NCBI RefSeq assembly: GCF_036669915.1
Contig: NC_089320.1
Span: 16,261,339 to 16,325,338 of the forward strand
Direction of reading: 5' to 3'
Origin: Pocillopora verrucosa
Lineage: Eukaryota > Cnidaria > Anthozoa > Scleractinia > Pocilloporidae
Length of the DNA: 64,000 nucleotides
A program made the position numbers and the translations under genes. The number at the start of each line of letters is the position of its first letter. Position 1 is the stretch's first letter. A model generated the notes under the pieces. The model saw nothing but the letters and a program-made list of their open reading frames with translations, did not search any database and was not told where the DNA came from. Positions 12,944 to 24,487 of the stretch are shown in pieces.

Positions 12944-14344
12944 TTACTCAAGACATGAGCTGTCCCCTTCGCTATCAGTTTGATTTTCACTGCTTGAACA
13001 CAAGTCGCTTCTAGACCACTCCCCTTTTTCTAGCCTTAGCATATCAGACAAGCGGCTAATGCGCCTCTCGGCAGAATCAAGTTCCAGCTCAAACCCATGT
13101 CTCTGAATGAGCACCTTCGCTTCTTCAGCCTTCTCGATAGCCATAGCATTGTTTTGTTCAAAACAGTACTGATCAGATCGCAAAAGCAGCAGCTTTATTC
13201 TTGTCCCTAACGCCATTTTACCATCAGCAGTTCTAGATTCAGTTAAATCAAGGTGCCTTTTTGCTTTCATGACGTCTTCTTTGCAGATGTGGGTGTTGTT
13301 GTTCGCTGCCTTAGAGCAGGACTTTAGGAGCAGAGCCGCCATTTTGACGTTAATGTATTCTCGGTTGATTACAGCGTACTGACATGCCAGCTCATAGGAT
13401 TTGTACGCTGTAGTTTTTCGGGTGTCCCGAGTTATATTCGCTGCAGGTAAAGAGTTAAGCAGTGCGCCATAACTTTGATAGAGTTCCGCTTTGTCTTCAT
13501 GGGAATCCTGAAGTTCAAGAGCTTTTTGTGCCTCTTGCACGCACCTCATAGCGTTTCCAAATTTGCTCTGACGCTTGTACACCGCCGTCAAAAGATTCAA
13601 GGCTCGTCCGATCAGAATTCCCGGGTTTTTCAACTGCGGCTCCAGTTTCAGTACAAATTTTAGTATTCTTTTGGCATCTTTACCATTGTTCTGAAAAAAA
13701 AGGGCCATTGCGCGTTCAATCTTTAAACTCACTTCCATGTCAACATCTTCGGGCGACCTTCTTGCCAACTGTTCTCGTATTATTTGCTCATGTAGCTCAA
13801 ACTCCCCTTTATCTTGTAGATAGTGTAGTTTTGTTATAAGTAAGATATAACCGGAAGTATTCATACATCCGCGCTTTGGAATGACTGGCATTGGAGAATG
13901 GACAGAGCTGGGTTTGCCTAATATTGAGTAGACTTGGGTTCCTCGACTGTCTTCTTCTGTCTCTTGAGTTTTTGTGACTGAATGGTTTTCTTCATCAGAT
14001 GAAGTGGGCAGATTCTTGCTACAATATTTACAAGTCGGTACTTGACACGGTGTGCTGTTAGAGCCATTCTGGATTATGGGAAAACCTGAAACCTTGATAC
14101 GTAGAACTTTCTGGGATTGTCTTATCTCTTGATCCTGATCTGTTTCTATTGCTGCACCTTTCCTATGATGTGATTCACGTTTTCCATGAACGATTCCTCC
14201 TTCCAAGAGAGGGTGGATCCTCCCGTCATAAGAAAGAGTACAAACCGGATCTCCATTCTGAACTTCATCGGTGAAATCTTCAGGAATATCTTCGTCTAAT
14301 TCTGTGACAAAAACTCCAAAGGAAAGGCTATTCTGAGTGGTCAT
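12944..14344 (-). CDS. TPR-like helical protein, array copy 1 (466 aa, single coding exon)
   Basis: One open frame from ATG (MTTQNSLSFGVF) to TAA with no intron. Residues 1-165 are polar and low in order, with a small Cys cluster (CQVPTCKYC) and an acidic SSDEEN stretch; SVHSPMPVIPKRGC then marks the start of the folded part. Residues ~165-440 are regular amphipathic helices; GRALNLLTAVYKRQSKFGNA and MAIEKAEEAKVLI have the A/L/Y/A pattern of tetratricopeptide-type hairpins. The tail is Ser/Glu-rich (SSENQTDSEGDSS). No catalytic motif, signal peptide or membrane segment is visible. Three paralogues follow at 18890-20290, 26453-27814 and 37015-38376, all on the same strand. The function is unknown; TPR-like folds usually mediate protein binding. 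This copy is the most distant from copies 3 and 4. Confidence 0.85.
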   Translation of the reverse strand: MTTQNSLSFGVFVTELDEDIPEDFTDEVQNGDPVCTLSYDGRIHPLLEGGIVHGKRESHHRKGAAIETDQDQEIRQSQKVLRIKVSGFPIIQNGSNSTPCQVPTCKYCSKNLPTSSDEENHSVTKTQETEEDSRGTQVYSILGKPSSVHSPMPVIPKRGCMNTSGYILLITKLHYLQDKGEFELHEQIIREQLARRSPEDVDMEVSLKIERAMALFFQNNGKDAKRILKFVLKLEPQLKNPGILIGRALNLLTAVYKRQSKFGNAMRCVQEAQKALELQDSHEDKAELYQSYGALLNSLPAANITRDTRKTTAYKSYELACQYAVINREYINVKMAALLLKSCSKAANNNTHICKEDVMKAKRHLDLTESRTADGKMALGTRIKLLLLRSDQYCFEQNNAMAIEKAEEAKVLIQRHGFELELDSAERRISRLSDMLRLEKGEWSRSDLCSSSENQTDSEGDSSCLE

Positions 14345-14475
14345 TGTTAAGGCAATTGACAGTAAGTGATTTTACTGTCCAGTAATTGAAATGTTTCCAG
14401 TGTGACTTGATGATAACGACTTGATAATAACCGTGAATCAAAATAAGGGAATGTTTGAAGACAATTTAGGTGCAC

Positions 14476-14599
14476 CTGAAAATAAAATAAAATGACAAAC
14501 ATAGGTTATGTGCGAATATGTAATACGAAACCCAATGAAAAACATTCAATATGCTTGAGGAATCAGAAAACCTGCTCGGTAACCTGACCTAAGTCGCAC
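14476..14599 (-). other. Predicted 5' UTR intron of TPR copy 1
   Basis: Reading the minus strand, CTGTTAG|GTGCGA gives a donor at 14599 and TATTTTCAG|GTGCACC an acceptor at 14476. The same donor and acceptor surroundings recur upstream of copies 2-4. The upstream exon contains an ATG at 14661 (MDPRSKFERF) that reads into a TAA just after the splice, so it is a small upstream ORF and not the protein start. Confidence 0.55.
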
Positions 14600-14727
14600 C
14601 TAACAGGACAGAAAAAAAAGGAGCTTGATACAAAGCGTTCAAATTTCGATCGAGGGTCCATGTTATACCGAAGTCAAGAAACCACACCTCTCATCACACC
14701 GAGGAAAGGAAAAATATCTCAGCTAGA

Positions 14728-14810
14728 CTATATAGGCGTACTCAGGCACCCTGACTGCCCAGAAGTGCGTTTGATTGGACGAGAAGGTAGTGCATATTTT
14801 CTTGACCAAT
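14728..14810 (-). promoter_or_regulatory. Core promoter of TPR copy 1 (TATA box plus CCAAT boxes)
   Basis: On the minus strand a TATATAG element covers 14728-14734, about 380 bases above the start codon. A CCAAT box reads toward the gene at 14774-14778, about 40 bases upstream of it, and a second CCAAT in the other orientation lies at 14806-14810. The same arrangement occurs before copy 2. Spacing fits a TATA-dependent animal promoter with its start near 14700. Confidence 0.6.
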
Positions 14811-16773
14811 CACAGAGCGAAGTATAGCAAAACCGGTCCAATCCGCATTACTTTCGACCCTCAAATCTCAGACGGATGTAAAGTTCAAAGCAACTGCGTC
14901 TCTGGGTTTTTTCATCATGATCCCTAGGAAGAAGAAAGATTGAACCTTTGGGGACATAGTAAGGTGAAGAAACTTCTCGAAGGATTTTGAAAAAGTTAAA
15001 GATTCTAATCAAAGGTCATAGTGTCCAGAAATAAAAATATATTTTATATCTCACATATCACAAAACTCAAAGCTCTGTGTGTGACAACCTGAGAGAGGAA
15101 AATCGTAGGAAAGTCTGCGGTCTCGACAAAGCCGGTTTCAAAATTAGAGGAGCTAAGACGTTTTAAAAGTTAGGACTGATTTTTCCCTATGTAGATAAAT
15201 ATTCGACTTGATCTGTCAATGCGTATAATCTTTATCATATGACTCGTAAGATCTGGTTTGACTAGAAGAATTAAGGAAACAATAAGATTCGAATAAAGGA
15301 AACTAAAAGAAACAAACAGGAAACGAAACACTACTTACTGGAGTTATGGGCCTGAAGGAAACGAAAAACGCGAAATCAACTAACTGAAGGCTCATCGTCC
15401 AGACCATAATAAGCAAACTGAACCCAGTACCGCGCGGTAGGGCAAACAAAACGATGTATATTGCGGTCAACACCATACCTTGTTTTTAAATCTGTTATGG
15501 GCTGAAAAAAAGGTTTATAACGGGTACATATTTTGAAAAAGCTAATTATTTGCTTAAACCTTCTTTGACCGCATCAAAAATGAATGGTTTTTAAAAAGGT
15601 CGGTCACGAGTGATTGAGATAGCGAAGGAGGAAGTATTTGTTTGTTAACACGTCAAAATCATTGGAAGAAATACGCTAAATATTGTGCGTATTCCATCAG
15701 TTCTGGAAAAATCATCTTTAATGTATGGCGTCTGTGTTGTCAAGAATCAAACGCTTTTAAGTCGAAAGACTTGGTTACAAATCGCCTGATAAATTCTTCT
15801 CTTAATTAAAACATGAAACTGAACCTTATAGATTGTGGCGTTCTTAAAAATTTTCACGCCATGATGGAGACCATGCCTGTAAACCAACATTATGTTATGG
15901 TATCGGGTCAGAAAACAAGAGCAAGACAAATATCCATTTTGGCTTATTTATCTGAAACCCTAAAAGTACACAAAACGGAAGTTGTGAGGACTGAACGTTC
16001 CTTCCTGTTAAACAGCAATTAAAATTCCTTTTCCTTTCGATTTTGATTGTGAACCATAGCATCGGTTAAAACACCACTGCACGCTATGGGGATCACTGAT
16101 CATGATCTTAAGTTGAAGATGAAAATTTTGTTTTCATTTCGGCAGTGATACCATTTTGTTTATGCGGAAATTTTTCGCCCGAATTGTCGAGCGCGTGAAT
16201 GAAAGCTGTCAACTGGAACCATAAACTTAGGAAGTATGACCTAATGAAGACGTCAAACATAACCTACCGTGGTTTAACAAGTAATATCCGTTGAAATGAA
16301 GCACGAAATGTTAAACATCTCCGCACTGAAACACTCACAGACCTTCCGTTTCGTGAATACAAAATTTCCTTCCAACCTCGTTCCCAAGGGCCTCTCATTT
16401 AGCAAGAAGGAGAGCCTGGTAAAGCCGGACCGCAATGCGTACAGATGTCTTCGTCTGCACACCACTCATCGATGGCGGAACATAAAAAGGTATATCGAGG
16501 ATTCGTCTCTTAGTCCCTGTTTACATTTCCGCTATCCAAAGGCAAAAAGCAGTGAGGGAAGGTGATATCATGAGATGAGAGATGGGAGCCATTCAGTATA
16601 AAATAAACAAATCACAGACAAACAATAAAAGACCAAATGATACCATACAGCATCGTCAAATCCTTCTTAGAAACGAATGAAGACAAGTCAACCTCCGAGC
16701 AGCCGGATCAAAGAAAGACAATAAGAATTGTAAGACAAACAAATTATTCACCCCAACATTCAAATTGTTATAT

Positions 16774-16870
16774 TTACATTCTAACAACAATTTTACGAAC
16801 AATATGCTGAGATATTTGCCAGAGTGTTTCACAGGCATATTCCAGATACACAGTATGCTGAATGACCGGT
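16774..16870 (-). pseudogene. Copy of the CRYZL1 terminal exon, array unit 1 (diverged)
   Basis: It keeps the same length (97 nt), the same TTCTTTAG acceptor and the same phase as the terminal CRYZL1 exon at 41695-41791. It still reads PVIQHTVYLEYACETL and ends VVRM before TAA. Several residues differ from the other three copies (for example D to Y and G to R), so it is drifting. Confidence 0.75.
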
Positions 16871-17056
16871 CTAAAGAAGACAACATTAACATAGCTGGTC
16901 TAGTATGTTAAATTATAAAATTCTACGCCTGAATTGTTTATACCACGATCCTAGAGGAACTGCAATGATGAGTAAAAGAGCTGCAGAACTTTGCCCTTTC
17001 TGTCCTCTTCAAAAAGGAGCAAACGAATCGCAGAAAATTATTCTTGGCGCACTCTA

Positions 17057-17156
17057 CCCCACCCGACCCCCTCGCCCTCTGCCCCACCCGACCCCCTCGC
17101 GCTCTTCCCCACACGACCCCCTCGCCCTCTCCCCCACCCGACCCCCTCGCACTCTG
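17057..17156. repeat. GC-rich minisatellite, four 25-bp repeats
   Basis: Four head-to-tail copies of a 25-bp unit beginning CCCCACCCGACCCCCTCG. The equivalent place in units 2-4 has a single related motif (CCCCAACCGACCCCTACTC), so the expansion is private to unit 1. The proline-rich open frames over it are a by-product. Confidence 0.85.
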
Positions 17157-17386
17157 CTAGATGTTGTCTAGCCCTCGCGCATTTCACAATTCCATTTCTC
17201 TTCGGTTGTATGCCGAAAAAGTTAAGCTTAAATCTTTAAAGTTCCCGCAAAACTTCATTGTAATCTTCGCCATTTTCCTATTCTCTCTTTTCCCCTTTTC
17301 TTATTCCTTAATAATAAATTTTAAATTTAAAGTTTGTTTTATCTCTCAACCGCATTAGTAAGAGAGTAGAAGCCTCGTGTTCTTAC

Positions 17387-17451
17387 CTTATCACTGAGTT
17401 AGACAGTTTATCCATTATGTCTTCGCGCAAGTTAAGAGAAAACGGGCAAAC
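17387..17451 (-). pseudogene. Copy of the penultimate CRYZL1 exon, array unit 1
   Basis: Minus-strand segment bounded by TCTCTACAG and GATAAG|GTAAGA. It reads VCPFSLNLREDIMDKLSNSV, with an R completed across the splice into the exon at 16774-16870. EDIMDKLSNSVIR corresponds to KDVMEKLSTGVFR of human CRYZL1. No other CRYZL1 exons are seen in unit 1, so this is an orphan 3' end. Confidence 0.7.
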
Positions 17452-17634
17452 CTGTAGAGAAAATCAAGCATTAAGCGATCAGTCAGTTCCACTCCACTTG
17501 TCAATTTCAATATTTCTGTGCACATTTCAGAGAGAAGGCATTTCACTAATTTGAATCAGCATCATCACCAATCACACAAGGGACTCAACTGTATTCCTAT
17601 GGACAATACAGTTTACCTCGCAAGTTTTAATCCC

Positions 17635-17731
17635 GGTCTGACGAAGGGCCAACGCTCGAAACGTCAACTTTGTAACTATTTACGGTAGCCAATTTACGTT
17701 ATCAACTCAGTTGATAAAACTAAATTATCCC
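17635..17731 (+). repeat. Fragment of palindromic foldback element
   Basis: Contains CTGACGAAGGGCCAACGCTC, GAAACGTCAAC and a half ending CAACTCAGTTGATAAAAC, matching one arm of the element at 22738-22986. Only one arm is left. Confidence 0.7.
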
Positions 17732-17799
17732 TTAACGATCATAGCACCTTTGTCCAAGAGTTCGCGATTCTTCTGGATACTCAAGAATGATCGCTCTCT

Positions 17800-18560
17800 C
17801 ATTATTTCCAAAACTGAGTCGTGCATAATGGTATCCTCATCTGGTGTACAAAATATGGACTTGCTCGCAATCCAGGCAAAACAGAAGTTCTACATTCAAC
17901 ATCGCAGTTTGCAAAGCATCATGGAAAAATTCTTGGACATAATATAAACAATGTAAATATTGCACCTTCACTAACTGTTCGTGATCTGAGAGTCATTATT
18001 GATTCGCATCTTCAAATGACAAAACATGTTGACAACATTTGTAATTCTGGTCATCTTGCTTTGAAGAACATTGGTAAGATCAGAAACTACATCAGTCAAT
18101 CTGACTGCGGGTGTTCGGTGCATACTCTTATTACTTCTGTACGATTCGTTGAATTTACTTACGGTCTATAGCGCCGCTGAGAGTTTTCCTAGGGCGGAGT
18201 TTCCCACGCCGTGTGCATTGCTTGAGCGTCGTTTATAGCTTTTTTTTGCCAAGTTTAGTTTATAGCTAAGGGATTTTGAGGCTGTCCTGTAAGAAGTAAA
18301 AACTTAAAAACGTTGCTGGCCCCTACAACAGCAGCACCAAAACTATAAAACTCGTGCCTGGCAGCATCTGCTTATCAAATTTCAAGTAACTTCAAAAGTT
18401 CAGTTAAAACGTATCTTTTCAATAAAAAACTTCTTTGAACTTTTTTTCAAGGGCTTAAACAGCAGCACTAAAGCAATCTATTTCGATGCCAAGCAGCATC
18501 TGCTTATCAAATACTTTTATTAATTTCAAAAGCTCAGTTAAAACGTATCTTGACATACAT
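17800..18560 (+). mobile_element. Decayed non-LTR retrotransposon (CR1/L2-like) 3' fragment
   Basis: A broken frame at 17821-18171 reads NPGKTEVLHSTSQF, then TVRDLRVIIDSHLQMTKHVD and NICNSGHLALKNIGKIRNYI, the usual segment after the reverse transcriptase palm in CR1/L2-type LINEs. Further on, two similar blocks (about 18320-18430 and 18458-18560) encode a SFKSSVKTYLFNK-like end, typical of the LINE C terminus and duplicated here. Frames are interrupted. Confidence 0.75.
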
Positions 18561-18889
18561 ATTTTAGTTTAGTTAAGTTGAATATGCACAGTCGTACACA
18601 TATGTAATATGTGCATTCCTAACTGATTTTGTGACAAAAGCGTTTTCTTCAGCTTGAGGAGCATTTCGCACCCTGTTCCAGCGACAGAGGAGAAGTTTAA
18701 AATTTTGTTTCTAATGCATTTTTTTTAATTGTCCGAAGGTTCGTCTGTACTATCATTCGCCATTTTTATTTTCTCTTTTACTTTAAAATTTGACCCATGT
18801 GCGACTCAGCCAAAATCATCTTGTCCTGTCAAGTGCGTCTCAACCAAAATTCCCGCACTCTTTAAGCAGAGATCCCGACATTGTGTTCA

Positions 18890-20290
18890 TTACTCAAGAC
18901 ATGAGCTGTCCCCTTCGCTATCAGTTTGATTTTCACTGCTTGAACACAATTCACTGCTAAGCCATTCCCCTTTTTCTAGCCTTTGCATATCAGACAAGCG
19001 CCTAATGCGCTTCTCGGCAGAATCAAGTTCCAGCTCAAACCCATGTCTGAGGATGAGCACCCTCGCCTCTTCAGCCTTCTCGATAGCCATGGCATTGTTT
19101 TGTTCGGAGCAGTATTGATCAGACCGCAAAAGAAGATGCTTTATTCTTGTTCCTAACGCCATTTTACCATCAGCAGTTCTAGATTCAGTAGAATCAAGGT
19201 GCGTTTTTGCTTTCATGACGTCTTCTTTGCAGATGTGGGTGTTGTTGTTCGCTACCTCGGAGCAGGGCTTTAGGAGCAGAGCTGCCATTTTGATATTAAT
19301 GTATTCTCGGTTGATTACAGCGTACTGACATGCCAGCTCATAAGATTTGTACGCGTTAGTTTTTCGGGTGTCCTGAGTAATATTCGCTGCAGGTAAAGAG
19401 TCAAGTAGTGCGCCATAACTATAATGCAGTTCTCCTTTATCGTCGTGAGAATCCTGAAAATCAAGAGCTTTTTTTGCCTCTTCCACGCATCTCATAGCAT
19501 TTCCAAATTTTCTCTGACGCTTGTACACCGCCGTCAAAAGATTCAAGGCTCGTCCCGTCAGAATTCCCGGGTTTTTCAATTGCGGTTCCAGTTTAAGTAC
19601 AAATTTTAGTATTCTTTTGGTACCTTTAAGATTGTTCTGGAAATAAAAGGCCCTTGCGCGCTCAATCTCTAAAATTGCTTCCATGTCAACATCTTTAGGC
19701 GACTTCTTTGCCAACTGTTCTCGTATCATTTGCTCATGTGCCTCAAACCTCCCTTCACCTCGTAGATCGTATAGTTTTGTTACAAGTTGGATATGACCGA
19801 AAGTATTCATAAATCCGCGCTTTGGAATGACTGGCATTGGAGAATGGACAGAGCTGAGTTGACCTAATATCAAGTCGACTTGGGTGCCTCGACTGTCTTC
19901 TTCTATGTCCAGAGTTTTTGTGACTGAGTCGTTTTCTTCATCAGAGGAAGTGAGACAACTCTTGTTACAACATTTACAAGTCTGCACATGACACAGTGTG
20001 GCGTTAGAACCATTCTGGATTATGGAAAAACCCGAAACCTTGATACATAGAACTTTCTGAGATTGTCTTATCTCTTGATCCTGATCTGTTGCCATTGCTG
20101 CACCTCTCCTATGATGTGATTCACATTTTCCATAGACAATTCGTTCTTCTAGGAGAAGGTGGATCCTTTTGTCATTAGAAAGAGCACTAACTGATTCTCG
20201 ATTCTGAACTTCTTCGGTGAAAGCTTCAGAAAAACTCTGGTTTAATTCTGTGAGAAAAACTTCACAGGAAAGACTATCCTGAGTAATCAT
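18890..20290 (-). CDS. TPR-like helical protein, array copy 2 (466 aa, single coding exon)
   Basis: Uninterrupted frame from ATG (MITQDSLSCEVFLTEL) to TAA, the same length as copy 1 and alignable end to end. It has the Cys-rich patch CHVQTCKCCNKSC, the conserved SSVHSPMPVIPKRG boundary, then about 270 residues of amphipathic helices including GRALNLLTAVYKRQRKFGNA, and the acidic Ser-rich tail. The upstream organisation (5' UTR intron, TATA, CCAAT) matches copy 1. Copies 1 and 2 share a 13-residue N-terminal segment ending near ERIVYGK that copies 3 and 4 lack. No known functional motif can be assigned. Confidence 0.85.
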   Translation of the reverse strand: MITQDSLSCEVFLTELNQSFSEAFTEEVQNRESVSALSNDKRIHLLLEERIVYGKCESHHRRGAAMATDQDQEIRQSQKVLCIKVSGFSIIQNGSNATLCHVQTCKCCNKSCLTSSDEENDSVTKTLDIEEDSRGTQVDLILGQLSSVHSPMPVIPKRGFMNTFGHIQLVTKLYDLRGEGRFEAHEQMIREQLAKKSPKDVDMEAILEIERARAFYFQNNLKGTKRILKFVLKLEPQLKNPGILTGRALNLLTAVYKRQRKFGNAMRCVEEAKKALDFQDSHDDKGELHYSYGALLDSLPAANITQDTRKTNAYKSYELACQYAVINREYINIKMAALLLKPCSEVANNNTHICKEDVMKAKTHLDSTESRTADGKMALGTRIKHLLLRSDQYCSEQNNAMAIEKAEEARVLILRHGFELELDSAEKRIRRLSDMQRLEKGEWLSSELCSSSENQTDSEGDSSCLE

Positions 20291-20663
20291 TGTTTAGGCG
20301 ATTGAAAGTAAGTGAACCAAGAATTGAAACTTTCCTACTGTGGGCAAGACTTGATGATAACCGTGATTCGAAGTAAGTTAACGTTGGAAGACAATTTAGT
20401 TCCACCTGAAAATAAAATAAAAAGTCAAAAACGGGTGATAAACAATGGACGGATATATAATACGAAATCCAATGAAAAACATTCAAAATGCTTGGGTAGT
20501 CAGAAAACCCACTCGGTAAACTTACATAAGTCGCACCTAACAGGACAGAAAAAACTGAGCATGATAAAACGCGTTCAAATTTCGATCGAGGGTCCATGTT
20601 ATACCAAAGTCAAGTAACCACAACTGCCACGACATTGAGGAAAGAAAAAATACCTCAGCTAGA

Positions 20664-20746
20664 CTTTATAGGCGTACTCAGGCACCCTGACTGCCCAGAA
20701 ATGAGTTTGATTGGACGAAAAGTTAGCGCATGTTTTCTTGACCAAT
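20664..20746 (-). promoter_or_regulatory. Core promoter of TPR copy 2
   Basis: Minus-strand TATAAAG at 20664-20670, CCAAT reading toward the gene at 20710-20714, and an opposite-orientation CCAAT at 20742-20746. Spacing is the same as before copy 1. Confidence 0.6.
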
Positions 20747-21099
20747 CATAGAGCGAAGTAGAGCAAAACCAGTCCAATCCGAATTACTTTTGACCCTAAA
20801 ATTTCATGCGGATGTAAGGTCCGAGCTGGTTGGGTTTAGGAACTTCTCAAAGGACTTTAAAAAGTTAAACATTTTTCTCATAGGTCAAAGTGTCTGGAAA
20901 TAGAATCAATAGCAGTTTGGTTCCTGTTGAAAATCTCGCATAGAACAATATTGAAAGCTCTCCGTGTGACAACCTGAAAGAGAAAAATATAAGGAAAGCG
21001 CAAAGTCTCGGGGAATTTTTTTAAATTTGTTATGGACTTGAGAAAAACTTTAGTACGGAAGCATATTTTAAAAGGCCAATCATTGACTTAAGATGGCTT

Positions 21100-21680
21100 C
21101 TTTGAGTATTTATTCATTTATTAGCGATATTTAAGCAGGCTGGCTCAGCTCAGCTTCAAGCTTGTTTAGATGGGGGCCTGCTTAGGACATATTAAGTAAA
21201 ACAAAGTGTACATAGAAATACAAAATACAAAAGGAGCCGACAACACAAATTACAATTTACACGCAAGATATACAAAATACATTAGGCTAAAAAGTACATT
21301 ACATCAGTTACTGAAATGAAGTTTGAGAAGTTTCTTGAAATTAGTTAGAGAAGTTATGTGTCGTAGTTTACTAGTCAGAGTATTCCAAACCTTTGCACCT
21401 TTGTAGCAAAAGGAACCTTGATATTTGGATGGTTTTGGCCAGGGGTAATCGTAAAAGGTCTCTGTATCAAGTATTGTAAACTTCCTTTTAGAGCGAGAGT
21501 TACGAGAGGAAACCTAGTTAATTTATCTCAAAGTTTTCCCTCAAGATATTTGCTAGTTCGGCTAACGATATAAAAAAGTGTTTTGCTATGGGTATCTTTT
21601 TTAGACTTAAGAAGTTACCTTGGCAACATTATTTCGAATGACAGGCAGAGGTATTCCAATTTTTGGCCTAGATACCTCGG
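21100..21680 (-). mobile_element. LINE 3' end fragment, array unit 2
   Basis: The minus strand reads PKPSKYQGSFCYKGAKVWNT and then LRHITSLTNFKKLLKLHFSN before a stop. KGAKVWN followed by an FKKxLKxHF block is the typical C-terminal end of CR1/L2-type ORF2. The same fragment recurs in units 3 and 4, so it predates those duplications. No matching fragment was noticed in unit 1. Confidence 0.7.
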
Positions 21681-22737
21681 TATCTTTATTTTTTCATGGT
21701 TCTATGTCTTCATTCTTTGTTACATTATAGAAATGATATTGATTGACCTTTGGAAAAGGTAAAACTCAAGGTTGTTCGGACAGTTTTGCAATGTTCTCTC
21801 ATTTGTCATTTTTCTAAGAGTATACTGTATGTGGTTACGACTAGGCCAATAAACCCCACTAGAAAGACTCCCTCTTCCTTACTCTCAAAACATTAAGCCA
21901 TAAAATAACACTGCGCTAAGATCAATATCTGAGCATGCGTAAACTTTAGAATCTGTTGCTGACTCTGTTGCCGATTCTGTTGCCGTTTCGCAATCTTTCT
22001 CTCGGTGTTTCCTTTCTGTTTACCTCTTTTTCAGGTGTAGAGGGCCAATGAATATCGTGGGTATGGTTACTAAAAACTCTTGAGACCATTAGATAAAAAC
22101 TGTATTGTTTTGAACTCTTTTAATACACCTTTTTAGATAACAATCGTGCGATGGCATCGCCATATTTGTTCACAGGCGGCGCAAGCTTTAGCTATGAGAC
22201 AATCATCTTGCGAAATAAGAGTCACGGCGAAATTATAAGAGTTTGTATGGAAATATTTACGACCGTTCTTAGGAGTAAAATAATACAATCAATTTCTCAA
22301 TAAAAATACCTCAACTTACTTCCACAATGCATCGCTTGTTATCTGACAGCTTATTATGATGAAAAGAACCCATTTCCAAATTTGATTAGCGAGTTATTTA
22401 GTTTTAGGTTTACTAGGCACAGAAGAGGGTCTCTCTTGGGCCACGTGTGGTTTATTTTGCATGTTAACATTTTTTGTTCGCGTCCAGAACTCGCGCGGTT
22501 CAAAACCATAATGAGCCTAATATAGAGCCTTTGAGCCTATGACGGCTATGACTCAGTGGTCGAAAATGAAAGGTTGAAATGAAAAATGAATGTAGGTCAT
22601 CAGAGGTTGAAGAAAATATGCTCCATTCTCTGCGTGCTCCTCCAATTATGACAAAATTTTCATGTTTATCGTGTCTGTGTTGTCAAGAGTCGATCACTAT
22701 CTAGTCGAAAGACTTGGTCACAAATCGCCTAATTAAT

Positions 22738-22986
22738 TCATCAGGGTAATTTAGTGTTATCAACTGAGTTGAAAACGTAACTTGGCCACCGTCAAGAGTT
22801 TTAAGGCTGGCTTTTCAAGCGTTAGCCCTTCGTCAGAGCGATTGACGGAGGGCTAACGCTCGAAACATTAGCCTTTAAACTCTTTACGGGGGCCGATTTA
22901 CGTTTTGAACTCAGGTGATAACACTAAATTACCCTGTTCTAATCTCCCACCGACGTAGCACCACAGTATCTTTAGAAACTTATTAA
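22738..22986. repeat. Palindromic foldback element, near-complete, array unit 2
   Basis: Two inverted arms: GGTAATTTAGTGTTATCAAC with CGTTAGCCCTTCGTCA, then the complement GACGGAGGGCTAACGCTCGA ending TAACACTAAATTACC. A further block, CTCCCACCGACGTAGCACCA to GAAACTTA, follows. Flanks carry a similar TAATTAATTCATC-type sequence on both sides, suggesting a duplicated target of about 13 bp. Confidence 0.75.
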
Positions 22987-24015
22987 TTAAGTCATCCCTT
23001 AATTAAAAAACGAAACGAAGCCTTATAGATTGTGGCGGTCTTGGAAGTTTTCACGTCATGATGGAGATCATGCCTGTAAAACTTCTTGATGTCATGATAT
23101 CGAGAAATAAAAAAATCCATTTTAGCCTTTATCTGTTGCCTTTAAAGGTATACATAACGGAAGTTATGGAAACTGAAAATCCGCCCTGGTAATAAGCAAT
23201 AAATCGCCATGTTCTTCTCGAATTACATGTCAAATTTAAGTATCGGTGGAAATGTCTGTAAAATTTAAGGAATAACTATGGCAACATGATCTAAAGATGA
23301 AGATAACAGTTTTGTTTTCATGTCAACAGTGATGTTATTTTTTCTATGGGATAAGTCATTCGCTCGTACTCGAACTCAGTGGTATGAAGCTTACCGTCGA
23401 GTATGTGAATAAAAGCTGTCAACTGGACCTTAAAACTCCGACAATGTGGACCAAAGATGTATGACCTAATGAATACGTAAATCATAACCTACCGTGGTTT
23501 AACAGGTACATGTAATGCCCGTTTAACTGAGACCCAAAATGTAAAACATCCTTCTGAGTAAAACTTAAAGACCTTCTGCTTCGTCAAGACGATGCTTCCA
23601 TTCAACCTCGTTCTCAGGGAACTCACTTTCAGGAAAATCAAGGGGCCTGGGCCTAAAAGAGCTTGAAGTTCGCCGTCAAATACGCAAAGCTCGAGTTCAA
23701 TGCGTACATATGATGTGTGGCGCTCGTTAGCTGTGGAACGTCCTTATCTTTAATCTCCTCTATCAAAAGACAAACGGCATTGAGGATTGGCGATGCCATG
23801 AACATTGCGGTGTATACTGAAATGGGAGCTATTCATCATAAACTCCCAAACAAATAAGCAACGAAACGATGCAATAAATGCGTACAGTGTCATCAAATTC
23901 TTCTTAAGAACGACTGAAAACGAGTCAACAAGTCTATACCGGCCGAAACAAAGACGGAAAGGAGAAAGTGTCATGTAAAATAGAATTCTTTATTTCTAAA
24001 CTCGAATTGTTGTAT

Positions 24016-24112
24016 TTACAAGCTAACAACAATTTTGCCATCAGTGTGCTGAGGTAGTTGCCGCAGGGTCTCACAGGCATCTTCCAGTGACACAGTATGG
24101 TGAATGACCGGT
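24016..24112 (-). pseudogene. Copy of the CRYZL1 terminal exon, array unit 2
   Basis: 97 nt with an intact acceptor and frame. It reads PVIHHTVSLEDACETLRQLP, then QHTDGKIVVSL and TAA. It differs from unit 4 by a V to D change. The penultimate exon is deleted in this unit, so this exon cannot be reached in the normal order. Confidence 0.8.
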
Positions 24113-24487
24113 CTAAAGAAGAAATATTGCTGGTCTAGTATGATAAGTTATGAAAGTCTGAGTCTAATTGTCGTTCAAATCACGATCTTAGAAGAACTGC
24201 AACTATGAGCAAAAGAGCTGCAGAACTTTGGTCTTCGTGCACTCTTCCCCAACCGACCCCTACTCAAATGTGACACTTCCTCTGTGGCACTGTTCACGTA
24301 CCAGAAGTTTACATCGCACTGAGTGCATTTCGACATCAAAAGAGAGAACCAGATCTCTGAGACCGATCTTGGAGTAATTACAGCTATGTTATCTAGATCC
24401 CGTGCATTTCATACATCTATCGTTGTATGCTAAAAACGTCAGGCGCAAACGTTCATTTTCCCCTTGTCTCCGTTTATCTTCTCCATA

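Noticed and set aside
16905-17239. Overlapping proline-rich open frames
   Set aside because: They follow from the 25-bp CCCCACCCGACCCCCTCG minisatellite, are open in more than one frame and have no counterpart in units 2-4.
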